DNA of 5,921 nt from an uncultured bacterium (GTDB lineage: Bacteria; Bacillota; Clostridia; Oscillospirales; Butyricicoccaceae), in contig CAJMOV010000132.1 of NCBI GenBank assembly GCA_905215125.1, forward strand, positions 1-5,921. The letters run 5' to 3'. A program made the translations under genes and the position numbers. This document shows positions 1 to 5,845 of the stretch, one piece after another (position 1 is the first letter of the stretch; every line of letters begins with the position of its first letter). The notes beneath the pieces are model-generated. The model had not been told where the DNA came from. It searched no databases and saw nothing but the letters and a program-made list of their open reading frames with translations.

Positions 1-1041
1 GTTGCCGACCGCAACAACGCAGAACAGCGACATCTGCTCGCCCCTGCGGGCGGAAAAGCGCAGGTCGACGGCGACGCAGGGCGGCTCGGGCTCGGACTTA
101 TAGATGCGCTGGGCCTCCTGGTACAGCGCGCGGGCTTCGCGGGCGTTCTGCTCGTCGCGCACGCCGAACATGTACGGGCCCTTTTTGCCCGTCAGGTAAC
201 CGTCGGTAAAGCCGTCGCGCGAAAAAACGGCGCGCAGCTTCTGCATATCCTCGCGGGAGGGCTCGCGCCCCTCGCGCACGGCGTCCTTGTAGGCTTTGGT
301 CGCCAGGGCGACATATTCCGGCCGCTTCATGCGGCCTTCAATTTTCAGGCATTTGACGCCGGCCTGCGCAAGGGCCTGCAGGTGCCCGTCGGCGCTTAAA
401 TCCTTCAGGCTGAGCAGGGGCTTGGGGCTGTCGCCAAAAAAGGAATAGGGCAGACGGCAGGGCTGGGCGCACATCCCCCGGTTGCCCGACCGGCCCCCGA
501 TGGCGGCCGACAGGTAGCACTGCCCGCTGTAGCACATGCACAGCGCCCCGTGGCCGAAGACCTCCACTTCAATGGGCGCATTTTCCGCGATAAAGCGAAT
601 TTCACTGAGCGGCAGCTCGCGCGCCAGCACCACGCGCGTCATCCCCAGCTTGTGGGCGGCCAGCGCGCCGCCCAGGCTGTGGACCGACATCTGCGTCGAG
701 CCGTGCAGCGGCAGGTCGGGCGCCAGCGCCCTGCACATGCGCGCCATGCCGAGATCCTGGACGATGAGCGCGTCGGCCCCCAGCTCGTTCAAACGCAGGA
801 TAAAGGCCTTTGCCTGCAAAAGCTCGCGGTCGGTGACCAGCGTGTTGACGGTGACATAGGTCCTAACGCCCCGCAGCCGGCAATAGCGGAAGGCGGCGGC
901 CAGCTCATCCTCGGAAAAATTTTTGGCCCCGCGGCGTGCGTTAAAGCTGCCCGCGCCGAAGTAGACGGCGTCAGCCCCGGCGCGCACGGCGGCCTGCATC
1001 GCTTCAAACGAGCCTGCGGGGCTTAAAATTTCAAGCGGCAT
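1..1041 (-). CDS. U32 family protein (long, RlhA/YrrO-like), 3' end cut by window edge
   Basis: The 347 visible residues run from ATG at 1041 to the left edge with no stop, so the C-terminus is missing. The N-terminus (MPLEILSPAGSFEAMQAAVR) is the usual start of U32 proteins, and a GGGAG ribosome site at 1050-1054 lies 8 bases upstream. The U32 signature ExFxHGxxCxxxxGxCxxS is present around residues 160-178, followed by the SLKDLS (211-216) and KIEGRMKRPEYV (233-244) blocks. Cysteines 168, 175, 191 and 231 match the spacing of the four iron-sulfur ligands known in UbiU; C170 and C195 are extra. The family is named for a collagenase-like peptidase, but the characterised bacterial members RlhA, TrhP and UbiU/V take part in hydroxylating 23S rRNA, tRNA or ubiquinone precursors, so RNA hydroxylation is the better guess. 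Sequence continuing past residue 280 (TDGYLTGKKGPYMFGV) suggests the long form with a C-terminal DUF3656-like part, which lies outside the window. It is probably cotranscribed with zapA. Family call is firm; exact substrate is not known. Confidence 0.93.
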   Translation of the reverse strand, partial: MPLEILSPAGSFEAMQAAVRAGADAVYFGAGSFNARRGAKNFSEDELAAAFRYCRLRGVRTYVTVNTLVTDRELLQAKAFILRLNELGADALIVQDLGMARMCRALAPDLPLHGSTQMSVHSLGGALAAHKLGMTRVVLARELPLSEIRFIAENAPIEVEVFGHGALCMCYSGQCYLSAAIGGRSGNRGMCAQPCRLPYSFFGDSPKPLLSLKDLSADGHLQALAQAGVKCLKIEGRMKRPEYVALATKAYKDAVREGREPSREDMQKLRAVFSRDGFTDGYLTGKKGPYMFGVRDEQNAREARALYQEAQRIYKSEPEPPCVAVDLRFSARRGEQMSLFCVVAVGN

Positions 1042-1075
1042 CGGATACACTCCCGGATAGCAGTTTGGAAAACCC

Positions 1076-1378
1076 TCACTGGCTCTGTTTTTCCTTCTTA
1101 AGCCGGGCGATTTCAGCGCGCAGGGCGCTGTTTTCCTCGGCATAGTCGCGGATTTGGCCGCGCAGCCCTTCAGAGGAGGCCTGGGCCTTATAATAGAGAT
1201 CGGCGACGTTCAGGCAGGCCAGGACGGCGCAGTCCAGCGTCCCCATCGGGCCGGAGGCTTTGACCTCGGCTATCTTTTCATCGACCAGGGCGGCGGCTTT
1301 GCGGATGTAGCCTTCGTCTTCCTGGGCGACGATGGTATAATTTCTGTCGTCAATGGTGACGACGACGCGGTTCAGCAT
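1076..1378 (-). CDS. zapA: Cell division protein ZapA
   Basis: This 100-residue protein has the normal ZapA length and layout: a small globular N-terminal domain (MLNRVVVTIDDRNYTIVAQE, through about residue 50, including the helix VDEKIAEVK), a central helix with the family-typical DCAVLACLNVADLYYK segment, and a charged C-terminal coiled coil (about residues 65-98, ending in LRAEIARLKKEKQSQ). ZapA is a cytoplasmic protein that binds FtsZ filaments and bundles them at the division site. The start is supported by a GGAAGGGGG ribosome site (1387-1395, complement) 8 bases upstream. The gene lies 34 bases ahead of the U32 gene on the same strand, an order recalled as common in Clostridia, where zapA is often followed by a U32 gene. 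Nothing appears broken. Identification rests on pattern similarity and length; confidence is high. Confidence 0.92.
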   Translation of the reverse strand: MLNRVVVTIDDRNYTIVAQEDEGYIRKAAALVDEKIAEVKASGPMGTLDCAVLACLNVADLYYKAQASSEGLRGQIRDYAEENSALRAEIARLKKEKQSQ

Positions 1379-1396
1379 ACGAAAAACCCCCTTCCG

Positions 1397-1413
1397 GCGG
1401 CCCTTGCGGCCGC
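1397..1413 (-). promoter_or_regulatory. Small GC hairpin in the zapA leader, just before the ribosome site
   Basis: On the minus strand GCGGCC, a 5-base loop and GGCCGC form a perfect 6-base-pair GC stem. The stem ends one base upstream of the zapA Shine-Dalgarno sequence (1387-1395). There is no T-run after it, so it is not a terminator. It could modulate ribosome access or stabilise the 5' end of the transcript. The structure is seen in the sequence; any function is inferred. Confidence 0.4.
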
Positions 1414-1442
1414 GCGAATTGACAGAAACTCAGTTTATCCCT

Positions 1443-1470
1443 ATGATAGCATAAATTAGCCGCGTTTAAA
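1443..1470 (-). promoter_or_regulatory. Probable zapA promoter (extended -10)
   Basis: Reading the minus strand, TTTAAA (1465-1470) is followed after 16 bases by TATCAT (1443-1448), with TGC immediately before the -10 box giving an extended -10 element. The predicted start is near 1436, leaving a leader of about 57 bases before the zapA ATG. The -35 box is weak (4 of 6 matches), and it lies within an 11-base dyad, CGTTT-A-AAACG (1463-1473). It is the best candidate in this AT-rich gap. Confidence 0.5.
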
Positions 1471-1503
1471 ACGGCTTACACAATTTATTCACATTTTTTT
1501 GCC

Positions 1504-1532
1504 TTGTTTTGTCGATCCCCCGATGATACAAT
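1504..1532 (+). promoter_or_regulatory. Probable promoter of the CYTH gene cluster
   Basis: TTGTTT (1504-1509) and TACAAT (1527-1532) are separated by the ideal 17 bases. Transcription would start near 1539, giving a very short leader that consists almost only of the ribosome site AAGGAGG (1543-1549), which sits 6 bases before ATG 1556. It is placed back to back with the zapA promoter. Confidence 0.6.
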
Positions 1533-1555
1533 ACGGTTAATGAAGGAGGCGGCCT

Positions 1556-2155
1556 ATGGAAATCGAACACAAATTCGCGCCTGTGCCCCCGGGCGGCTTT
1601 GAAAAGCTGGCGCAGGACGGGGCGCTCGCCCCCTATCTGGGACAAAGGCGATCCCTGCAGCTGCGCGCGACGTATTACGACGTGCCCGGCGGCGCGCTGC
1701 GTCGCGCCGGCTTCATGCTGCGCCTGCGGCAGGAGGGGGACAAATCCCTCTGCTGCTTAAAGGGCCCCGCCGGGGCGGACGGCGCGCGGCTGGAGCTGGA
1801 GGCGGAAGCCTCCGCCATTGAGGATGGGCTGGCCGCCGTCCTGGCCATGCCCGACTGTCCGCCTGAAGCGGCCGATCTTCTGCGCGCGCTGCGCCCCGTG
1901 CCGCGCTGCGCCGCCGCTTTCACACGCACATCGGCGCCATATGACGATGGGGGGCTGGCCTTCGTCCTGTGCCATGACGTGGGGCAGGCGGAGGGGGGCG
2001 GCCAAGTCTCCCCCATCGACGAAATCGAGCTGGAGTACCAGACAGGCGACCTTGCGCGCTTTCAGGCGCTGTGCGCGGCGCTGGCCGCCCGTCATGAGCT
2101 GCTGGAAAGCCGCATTACCAAGGCAAAGCGGGCCTTTGCCCTGTTGGAGGAATGA
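1556..2155 (+). CDS. CYTH domain protein (triphosphate tunnel metalloenzyme)
   Basis: The 199-residue protein is one CYTH domain. The N-terminal ExExK signature is E2-I-E4-H-K6, and the rest of the charged tunnel is visible in order: YYD (40-42), MLRLRQ (54-59), CLKG (67-70), RLELEAE (78-84), R124, D141, EIELE (156-160) and a C-terminal ITKAKRAF (187-194) in place of the common SKY-type ending. Members bind a triphosphate chain inside an eight-stranded barrel with a divalent metal; known activities include tripolyphosphatase, thiamine triphosphatase and, in some lineages, adenylate cyclase. The intact acidic and basic residues argue for an active enzyme, probably cytosolic since no signal peptide or membrane segment is present. 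The length resembles the stand-alone Bacillus YjbK type, without a CHAD domain. ATG 1556 has a near-perfect AAGGAGG 6 bases upstream. It is the first gene of a three-gene unit; the stop is followed 4 bases later by the next start. The substrate cannot be read from sequence. Confidence 0.88.
   Translation: MEIEHKFAPVPPGGFEKLAQDGALAPYLGQRRSLQLRATYYDVPGGALRRAGFMLRLRQEGDKSLCCLKGPAGADGARLELEAEASAIEDGLAAVLAMPDCPPEAADLLRALRPVPRCAAAFTRTSAPYDDGGLAFVLCHDVGQAEGGGQVSPIDEIELEYQTGDLARFQALCAALAARHELLESRITKAKRAFALLEE
2146..2150 (+). promoter_or_regulatory. Ribosome site of the 67-residue gene, inside the CYTH gene end
   Basis: GGAGG lies within the last codons of the CYTH gene and 9 bases before ATG 2160. 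It fixes the start at 2160, although the same reading frame stays open far upstream (to about 1818) inside the CYTH gene. Confidence 0.75.
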
Positions 2156-2159
2156 GAAT

Positions 2160-2363
2160 ATGAGCGAAAAACGCGGCGTCAATCCCTTTTTCATCGGGGC
2201 GGAATTCCTGGAATACTGCATCAGAAAAGGCTATTTGGAGTTTGTTCTGGACGGGGACAAGCGCGTGCATTATTATGTCACAGACGCGGGACGCGACGTG
2301 CTGACGGGCACGTTCGGCTTCAGTCTGGACAAGCCGTGCGCCTATGAACGCGACGAGGGCTGA
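2160..2363 (+). CDS. Small protein of unknown function (67 residues)
   Basis: This short gene begins 4 bases after the CYTH stop and its last 20 bases overlap the next gene. It is preceded by GGAGG at 2146-2150. The product starts MSEKRGVNPFFIGAEFLEYC and is soluble in character, with no signal peptide or membrane helix. The middle reads as a helix (FIGAEFLEYCIRKGYLEFV), then a charged turn and hairpin (DGDKRVHYYVTDAGRDVL), resembling the recognition helix and wing of MarR/PadR-like winged-helix proteins, where a YxVTxxGRxxL pattern is common. It is too short for a full winged-helix domain, so the resemblance may be only structural chance. Its tight position between two other genes supports it being real. 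No family is recognised and no function is proposed. Confidence 0.7.
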   Translation: MSEKRGVNPFFIGAEFLEYCIRKGYLEFVLDGDKRVHYYVTDAGRDVLTGTFGFSLDKPCAYERDEG

Positions 2364-3450
2364 GCCGCGCAGGCGGCTTTCCGCCAACCAAAGGCTGCTC
2401 GTTCTGGCGGGCGGCCTTTTGCTGTTGACCGGGGCGATGCGCCTTTTGTGCGGCGCGTCAAGCGGGGCGCTGGGCTTTTTCCGCGCGCTGGCGCTGTGCC
2501 TTTCCGCCCTGTGGGGCGGGCTGTGGGGGCTTGTGCCCACACCGCTTTCGGAAATCCTTCTCATTTTGGCCGTCGTCTGCGGGCCGATGCTGCTCATCGT
2601 CTACCTTGTCCGCCGCAGGGGGGCGGGCTTAAAGCGGCTGCTGTGCGCCCTGTGTGCTGCGGCTGGATCGCTGCTGCTTACCTTCCAGCTTTTATTTGGC
2701 GTACATTACCAGGCGCCTTCCCTCGCCAGCCAGCTGGGTTTTTCCGTGCGGGAATACACAGTGGATGAGCTGCGCGACACGACGGCGTGGCTGGCCGAGC
2801 AGGTCAGCGCCCTGGCGCCCAACGTGCCCCGCGGCCAAGACGGTGTGTGCGACTTTGGATCCTTTGACGAGCAGATACAGGCCGTCGCGCTGGCCTATGA
2901 CGCCCTGGCGGCGCAGTATCCCGTCTTTGACACGCCGACAAGGTCGGTGCGCCCAAAGCCGGCGCGGCTGCTGTCCGTCGTCATGTCCTACCTGGGGATT
3001 ACGGGCTATTACTTTCCCTTCACCGCCGAGCCGGTTGTCAGCATCGACAATGTGCAGACCCATCTGCCGTCGACCATCGCGCACGAATGGGCCCACGCCC
3101 GCGGCATCGGGCCGGAAGCGGAATGTAACTTTACCGCCTTTCTTGCCTGCACGGCATCGGAGGATGTGCGCGTGCGCTATTCGGGCTATTTGACGGCTTA
3201 TATATACGCATCCAACGCATTGTATACTTATTCATATGAAGAGGCCCAGGAAATTTCCGCTGCCCTGCATGAGCAGGCCAAGGGGGATATCCGGACGCTC
3301 AACGCCCACTGGGCCCAGTATGAAACGCCTGTACAGGAGGTCGGCGAGGCGGTTAACAACGCTTACATCCGAGCCACCGGCCAGCCCGACGGGGTTCGCA
3401 GCTATGGTCAAATGGTCGATCTGCTCATATCTTACCGACTGGCAAGCTGA
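2344..3450 (+). CDS. DUF3810 family membrane protein with HEXXH zinc-protease motif
   Basis: The 368-residue protein has a basic N-terminus, then hydrophobic stretches at about residues 18-37, 43-63, 70-90 and 97-119, giving three or four membrane helices, followed by a large domain of about 245 residues. That domain holds the zinc-protease motif HEWAH (H247, E248, H251), followed by ARGIGPEAECNF, where E258 or E260 is the likely third metal ligand. Next comes a segment (about 264-290) resembling the DUF3810 pattern of ACxxSxDxxxRYSGYLxA. DUF3810 is an uncharacterised family of membrane-attached putative metallopeptidases; no substrate is known to me. ATG 2344 overlaps the preceding gene by 20 bases, and no clear Shine-Dalgarno lies just upstream, so reinitiation after the 67-residue gene is likely. 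No better upstream start was found. The reading frame is intact and of usual length. Family assignment is by recalled motif pattern. Confidence 0.83.
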   Translation: MNATRAEPRRRLSANQRLLVLAGGLLLLTGAMRLLCGASSGALGFFRALALCLSALWGGLWGLVPTPLSEILLILAVVCGPMLLIVYLVRRRGAGLKRLLCALCAAAGSLLLTFQLLFGVHYQAPSLASQLGFSVREYTVDELRDTTAWLAEQVSALAPNVPRGQDGVCDFGSFDEQIQAVALAYDALAAQYPVFDTPTRSVRPKPARLLSVVMSYLGITGYYFPFTAEPVVSIDNVQTHLPSTIAHEWAHARGIGPEAECNFTAFLACTASEDVRVRYSGYLTAYIYASNALYTYSYEEAQEISAALHEQAKGDIRTLNAHWAQYETPVQEVGEAVNNAYIRATGQPDGVRSYGQMVDLLISYRLAS

Positions 3451-3477
3451 AATTTTATACAGTTTCATATCGGTTTT

Positions 3478-3516
3478 GGTATTGAATAAATAACCGTATT
3501 TTCGTATAATAATACC
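3478..3516 (+). promoter_or_regulatory. Strong promoter of the amino-acid importer operon, framed by an inverted repeat
   Basis: TTGAAT (3482-3487) and a perfect TATAAT (3505-3510) are separated by 17 bases, a near-consensus sigma-A promoter with transcription starting near 3517. The element is bracketed by GGTATT (3478-3483) and its reverse complement AATACC (3511-3516). A second short dyad, CGGTT (3471-3475) and AACCG (3492-3496), overlaps the left part, and CGTAT is repeated twice between the boxes (3495-3499, 3503-3507). One of these could be an operator. The leader is only about 28 bases, too short for a riboswitch or T-box. The ribosome site AAGGGAG (3528-3534) is 10 bases before ATG 3545. 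Confidence 0.75.
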
Positions 3517-3544
3517 ATTCCAAAGAAAAGGGAGACCGAACCGA

Positions 3545-4345
3545 ATGAAACATCATAAGAAAATCGCCTGTGCGCTTTTGTTCGCATTGACCCTGTTTTC
3601 CCTGGCCGCATGCAGCGATTCCGAGAAAGGGGACGGCGATACGCTGATCCTCGGCACCTCGGCCGACTACCCCCCGTATGAATTCCATGTCCTCGACGAA
3701 AACGGCGAGGATCAAATCGTCGGCTTTGACATCGCGCTGGCCTACCAGATCGCCGAGGATATGGGCAAGACGCTGGTCATCAAGGACATGGCCTTTGAAT
3801 TTGTCGAGCAGGAGCTGCAAAACGGCACCGTCGACATGGTTCTGGCCTGCATCGCGCCGACGCCCGAGCGCTTGAAGGTCGAAGATTTTTCCGACATTTA
3901 CCGGGAAGATCCCGCCCCCATCATGGTTGTTCGCGCCGAGGATGCCGACGTCTACACTTCTATCGAAAGCATGGCGGGCAAGACCATCGGCGTGCAGACG
4001 GCGACGACCAAAAAGGATCTGATCGTCGAAAGCATGCCCGATTCCCACCTGCTTGAGCTGGCAGGCGTGCCCGAGCTCATCAACAACCTGCTGTCCGGCA
4101 AATGCGACGGCGTCTTTTTAGACGGCGGCGTCGCCTTGGACTACATTGGCAGCAACGACGAGCTGGCCGCGGCCGAGGGCATCGAGATCGGCGAGGGAGA
4201 CAAGATGGCCGTCGCCGTGCAGAAGGACGACCCCAAGGGCCTGCTGGAAAGCATCAATAAGACCATAGCTGAGTGTAAGGAAAACGGCAAGCTCGACGCA
4301 TGGTACGCCGAGGCGCAGGAGCAAAGCGCCCTGGCTGCTGAGTAA
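3545..4345 (+). CDS. Amino-acid ABC transporter substrate-binding lipoprotein
   Basis: The 266-residue protein starts with a lipoprotein signal: basic MKHHKK, a hydrophobic core, and the lipobox LAAC with Cys23 as the lipidated residue, so the mature protein is anchored on the outer face of the membrane. The rest is a family-3 (SBP_bac_3) binding protein: TSADYPPYEF (38-47), VGFDIALAYQIAEDMG (59-74), CIAPTPERLKVEDFSDIY (102-119), GKTIGVQTATTKKDL (145-159) and CDGVFLDGGVALDYI (187-201). By family knowledge R109 of TPER grips the ligand carboxylate and D193 the amino group, so a polar or charged amino acid is expected; the exact one cannot be told. It is the first gene of a complete importer operon, stopping 15 bases before the preferred permease start. 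A strong promoter lies just upstream. Confidence 0.93.
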   Translation: MKHHKKIACALLFALTLFSLAACSDSEKGDGDTLILGTSADYPPYEFHVLDENGEDQIVGFDIALAYQIAEDMGKTLVIKDMAFEFVEQELQNGTVDMVLACIAPTPERLKVEDFSDIYREDPAPIMVVRAEDADVYTSIESMAGKTIGVQTATTKKDLIVESMPDSHLLELAGVPELINNLLSGKCDGVFLDGGVALDYIGSNDELAAAEGIEIGEGDKMAVAVQKDDPKGLLESINKTIAECKENGKLDAWYAEAQEQSALAAE

Positions 4346-4360
4346 AGGGACGTGACGGCT

Positions 4361-5077
4361 GTGACCCCGCTGATGCTGTCCAGCATGCTGGATTTCTCCT
4401 TTTTGCCCAAGTATGCGCCCTATTTCATCAAAGGGGCTGAATACACCCTGATTCTGTCGGCCTGCGCCGTTTTCCTGGCCGTCGTCCCCGCTTTTGCTTT
4501 GGCCCTGATGCGGCTGAGCAGACGCCGTGCGCTGCGGCTTATCTCTGGGGCCTATATCGCCCTGTTCCGCTCGACCCCCATGCTGGTACAGCTGTCCATC
4601 GTCTACTTTGGCCTTTTCGGGGCCGTCAAGCTGCCCAGCGTCTATCTGTTCGGCTTTATCAACGCCGCCATGTTTGTCCCCGGCGTTGTAGCGCTTGCCC
4701 TCAACAGCGCCGCCTATGTCGCCGAAATCTTCCGCGCCGGCATCCTGGCCGTCGACCAGGGGCAGACAGAAGCGGCTCGCAGCCTGGGCCTGACGCAGGG
4801 GCAGGCCATGCGGCTGGTCGTTTTGCCCCAGGCCGTCAAAAACGTCCTGCCGGCACTGGCGGGGGAGCTGGTCACCATGATCAAGGAATCCTCCATCTGC
4901 GGCACCATTATGGGTATACAGGAACTGATGTGGGGGGCCAAAACGGTTGCGGCGACAACCCATCTGCCCCTTTCGCCCTACCTGCTGGCCGCCGCCGTCT
5001 ATTTCTGCATCAACTTCCCGGCCGGCAAAGCCGTCGAAGCCCTGGAAAGGAGGATGCGCCGTGGCGACGTCCGCTGA
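4361..5077 (+). CDS. Amino-acid ABC transporter permease (HisM/GlnP type)
   Basis: A hydrophobic protein of 238 residues from GTG 4361. It shows the features of the His/Glu/Gln/Arg permease family: a helix with EYTLILSACAVFLAVVPAFAL near the start, the ALFRSTPMLVQL motif, NSAAYVAEIFRAGI, and the EAA loop (EAARSLGL, then about 10 residues to VLPQAVKNVLPAL) that docks onto the ATPase. About five membrane helices are expected. There is only one permease gene, so the channel is probably a homodimer. Start choice: GTG 4352 is also in frame, but it sits 1 base after AAAGGGA (4344-4350), while GTG 4361 has a proper 10-base spacing; ATG 4373 is a later option. The 3' end overlaps the ATPase gene by 17 bases, so their translation is linked. 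Confidence 0.92.
   Translation: MTPLMLSSMLDFSFLPKYAPYFIKGAEYTLILSACAVFLAVVPAFALALMRLSRRRALRLISGAYIALFRSTPMLVQLSIVYFGLFGAVKLPSVYLFGFINAAMFVPGVVALALNSAAYVAEIFRAGILAVDQGQTEAARSLGLTQGQAMRLVVLPQAVKNVLPALAGELVTMIKESSICGTIMGIQELMWGAKTVAATTHLPLSPYLLAAAVYFCINFPAGKAVEALERRMRRGDVR
5047..5053 (+). promoter_or_regulatory. Ribosome site that sets the ATPase start
   Basis: AAGGAGG inside the permease gene lies 7 bases before GTG 5061. It decides the ATPase start there rather than at ATG 4947, which is in the same open frame but lies deep in the permease gene and would add 38 residues with no resemblance to an ABC ATPase. Confidence 0.8.
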
Positions 5078-5807
5078 TCCCATTTTGCAGGTGCGCCATG
5101 TCACCAAGCGCTTCGGCCGCTGCGTCACGGCGCTGCGCGACTGCTGTCTCCGCATTTTCCCCGGCGAGGTCGTCGTCATCGTCGGTCCGTCCGGCTCGGG
5201 CAAGTCGACGCTGCTGCGCACCCTCAACCTGCTTGAAAGGCCGACCGAGGGCCAGGTCGTTTTTGAAGGGCGCGAGCTCGGCGCCAAGGGCTGCGACATC
5301 GACGCGCTGCGCCGCCGCATGGGCATGGTTTTTCAGCACTTCAACCTGTTCCCTCACATGACGGTGCTCAAAAACCTGACGCTGGCCCCCATAACGGCCA
5401 AAGGCGTCCCACAGGACGAGGCCGAAGAAAAGGCCCTGCGGCTTTTGGCTTCCGTCGGGCTGGGCAAAAGGGCAAACGCCTATCCCATCCAGCTTTCAGG
5501 CGGGCAGAAGCAGCGCGTCGCCATCGTCCGCGCCCTGTGCATGGATCCTGACGTCATGCTGTTTGACGAACCCACCAGCGCCCTCGACCCCGAAATGGTC
5601 GGCGAGGTGCTGGGGGTCATGCGCGGCCTTGCGCAAAGGGGCATGACCATGGTCGTCGTCACCCACGAAATGGGCTTCGCCCGCGAGGTAGGCACCCGCG
5701 TGCTCTTTATGGACGACGGGCAAATCCTGGCCGACGCCCCTCCCGACGAATTTTTCGCCCATCCACCCCACCCCCGCCTGTGCGATTTCCTCTCTAAAGT
5801 GTTATAG
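5061..5807 (+). CDS. Amino-acid ABC transporter ATP-binding protein (GlnQ/HisP type)
   Basis: The 248-residue product has all the ABC ATPase elements in order: A-loop region with KRFGRCVTALRD (16-27), Walker A GPSGSGKST (42-50), Q-loop Q92 in VFQHFNLFPHMTVLKN, signature LSGGQKQRVAIVRAL (145-159), Walker B VMLFDE with catalytic E170, D-loop SALD (173-176) and H-loop H202 in VVVTHEMGFA. HFNLFPHMTVLKN and THEMGFAREV are typical of the polar amino-acid importer subfamily. It works in the cytosol as a dimer bound to the permease EAA loops. It starts with GTG 5061, supported by AAGGAGG at 5047-5053, and overlaps the permease end by 17 bases. The signature helix has IVRAL where IARAL is more usual, a mild substitution. 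The length is normal and the gene is followed at once by a strong terminator, so it closes the operon. Confidence 0.95.
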   Translation: MATSADPILQVRHVTKRFGRCVTALRDCCLRIFPGEVVVIVGPSGSGKSTLLRTLNLLERPTEGQVVFEGRELGAKGCDIDALRRRMGMVFQHFNLFPHMTVLKNLTLAPITAKGVPQDEAEEKALRLLASVGLGKRANAYPIQLSGGQKQRVAIVRALCMDPDVMLFDEPTSALDPEMVGEVLGVMRGLAQRGMTMVVVTHEMGFAREVGTRVLFMDDGQILADAPPDEFFAHPPHPRLCDFLSKVL

Positions 5808-5815
5808 CCTATCAG

Positions 5816-5845
5816 AAAGCCGCCCCGCAGGGCGGCTTTTCTCTT
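5816..5845 (+). terminator. Strong intrinsic terminator, probably acting in both directions
   Basis: AAAGCCGCCC (5816-5825) and GGGCGGCTTT (5830-5839) pair perfectly over 10 bases around the CGCA loop, followed by a T-rich tail TTTTCTCTT. It lies 9 bases after the ATPase stop and ends the importer operon. On the minus strand the same hairpin follows the convergent gene ending at 5844, with a shorter T-run. Confidence 0.9.

Noticed and set aside
550..1026. Plus-strand open frame opposite the U32 gene
   Set aside because: The opposite strand encodes the U32 signature and its conserved blocks; the plus-strand product is low-complexity and unrecognisable.
1818..2159. Upstream extension of the 67-residue gene to ATG 1818
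   Set aside because: The extension lies fully inside the CYTH gene in another frame and is rich in Arg, Pro and Trp as shadow frames are; GGAGG at 2146-2150 points to ATG 2160.
3448..3466. Terminator after the DUF3810 gene
   Set aside because: Only a weak 5-base-pair TGAAA/TTTCA pairing with a 10-base loop and no following T-run; not convincing.
3451..3544. Riboswitch or T-box ahead of the importer operon
   Set aside because: The leader after the predicted transcription start is only about 28 bases, too short, and no T-box motif is visible.
3455..4048. Minus-strand open frame opposite the binding-protein gene
   Set aside because: It is antisense to a clear lipoprotein gene, resembles no known protein and covers the strong rightward promoter.
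4118..5326. Long minus-strand open frame (402 codons) opposite the importer genes
   Set aside because: It lies antisense to three well-recognised genes, has glycine- and glutamine-rich sequence of no known family, and lacks a ribosome site. It is a by-product of GC-rich codon use.
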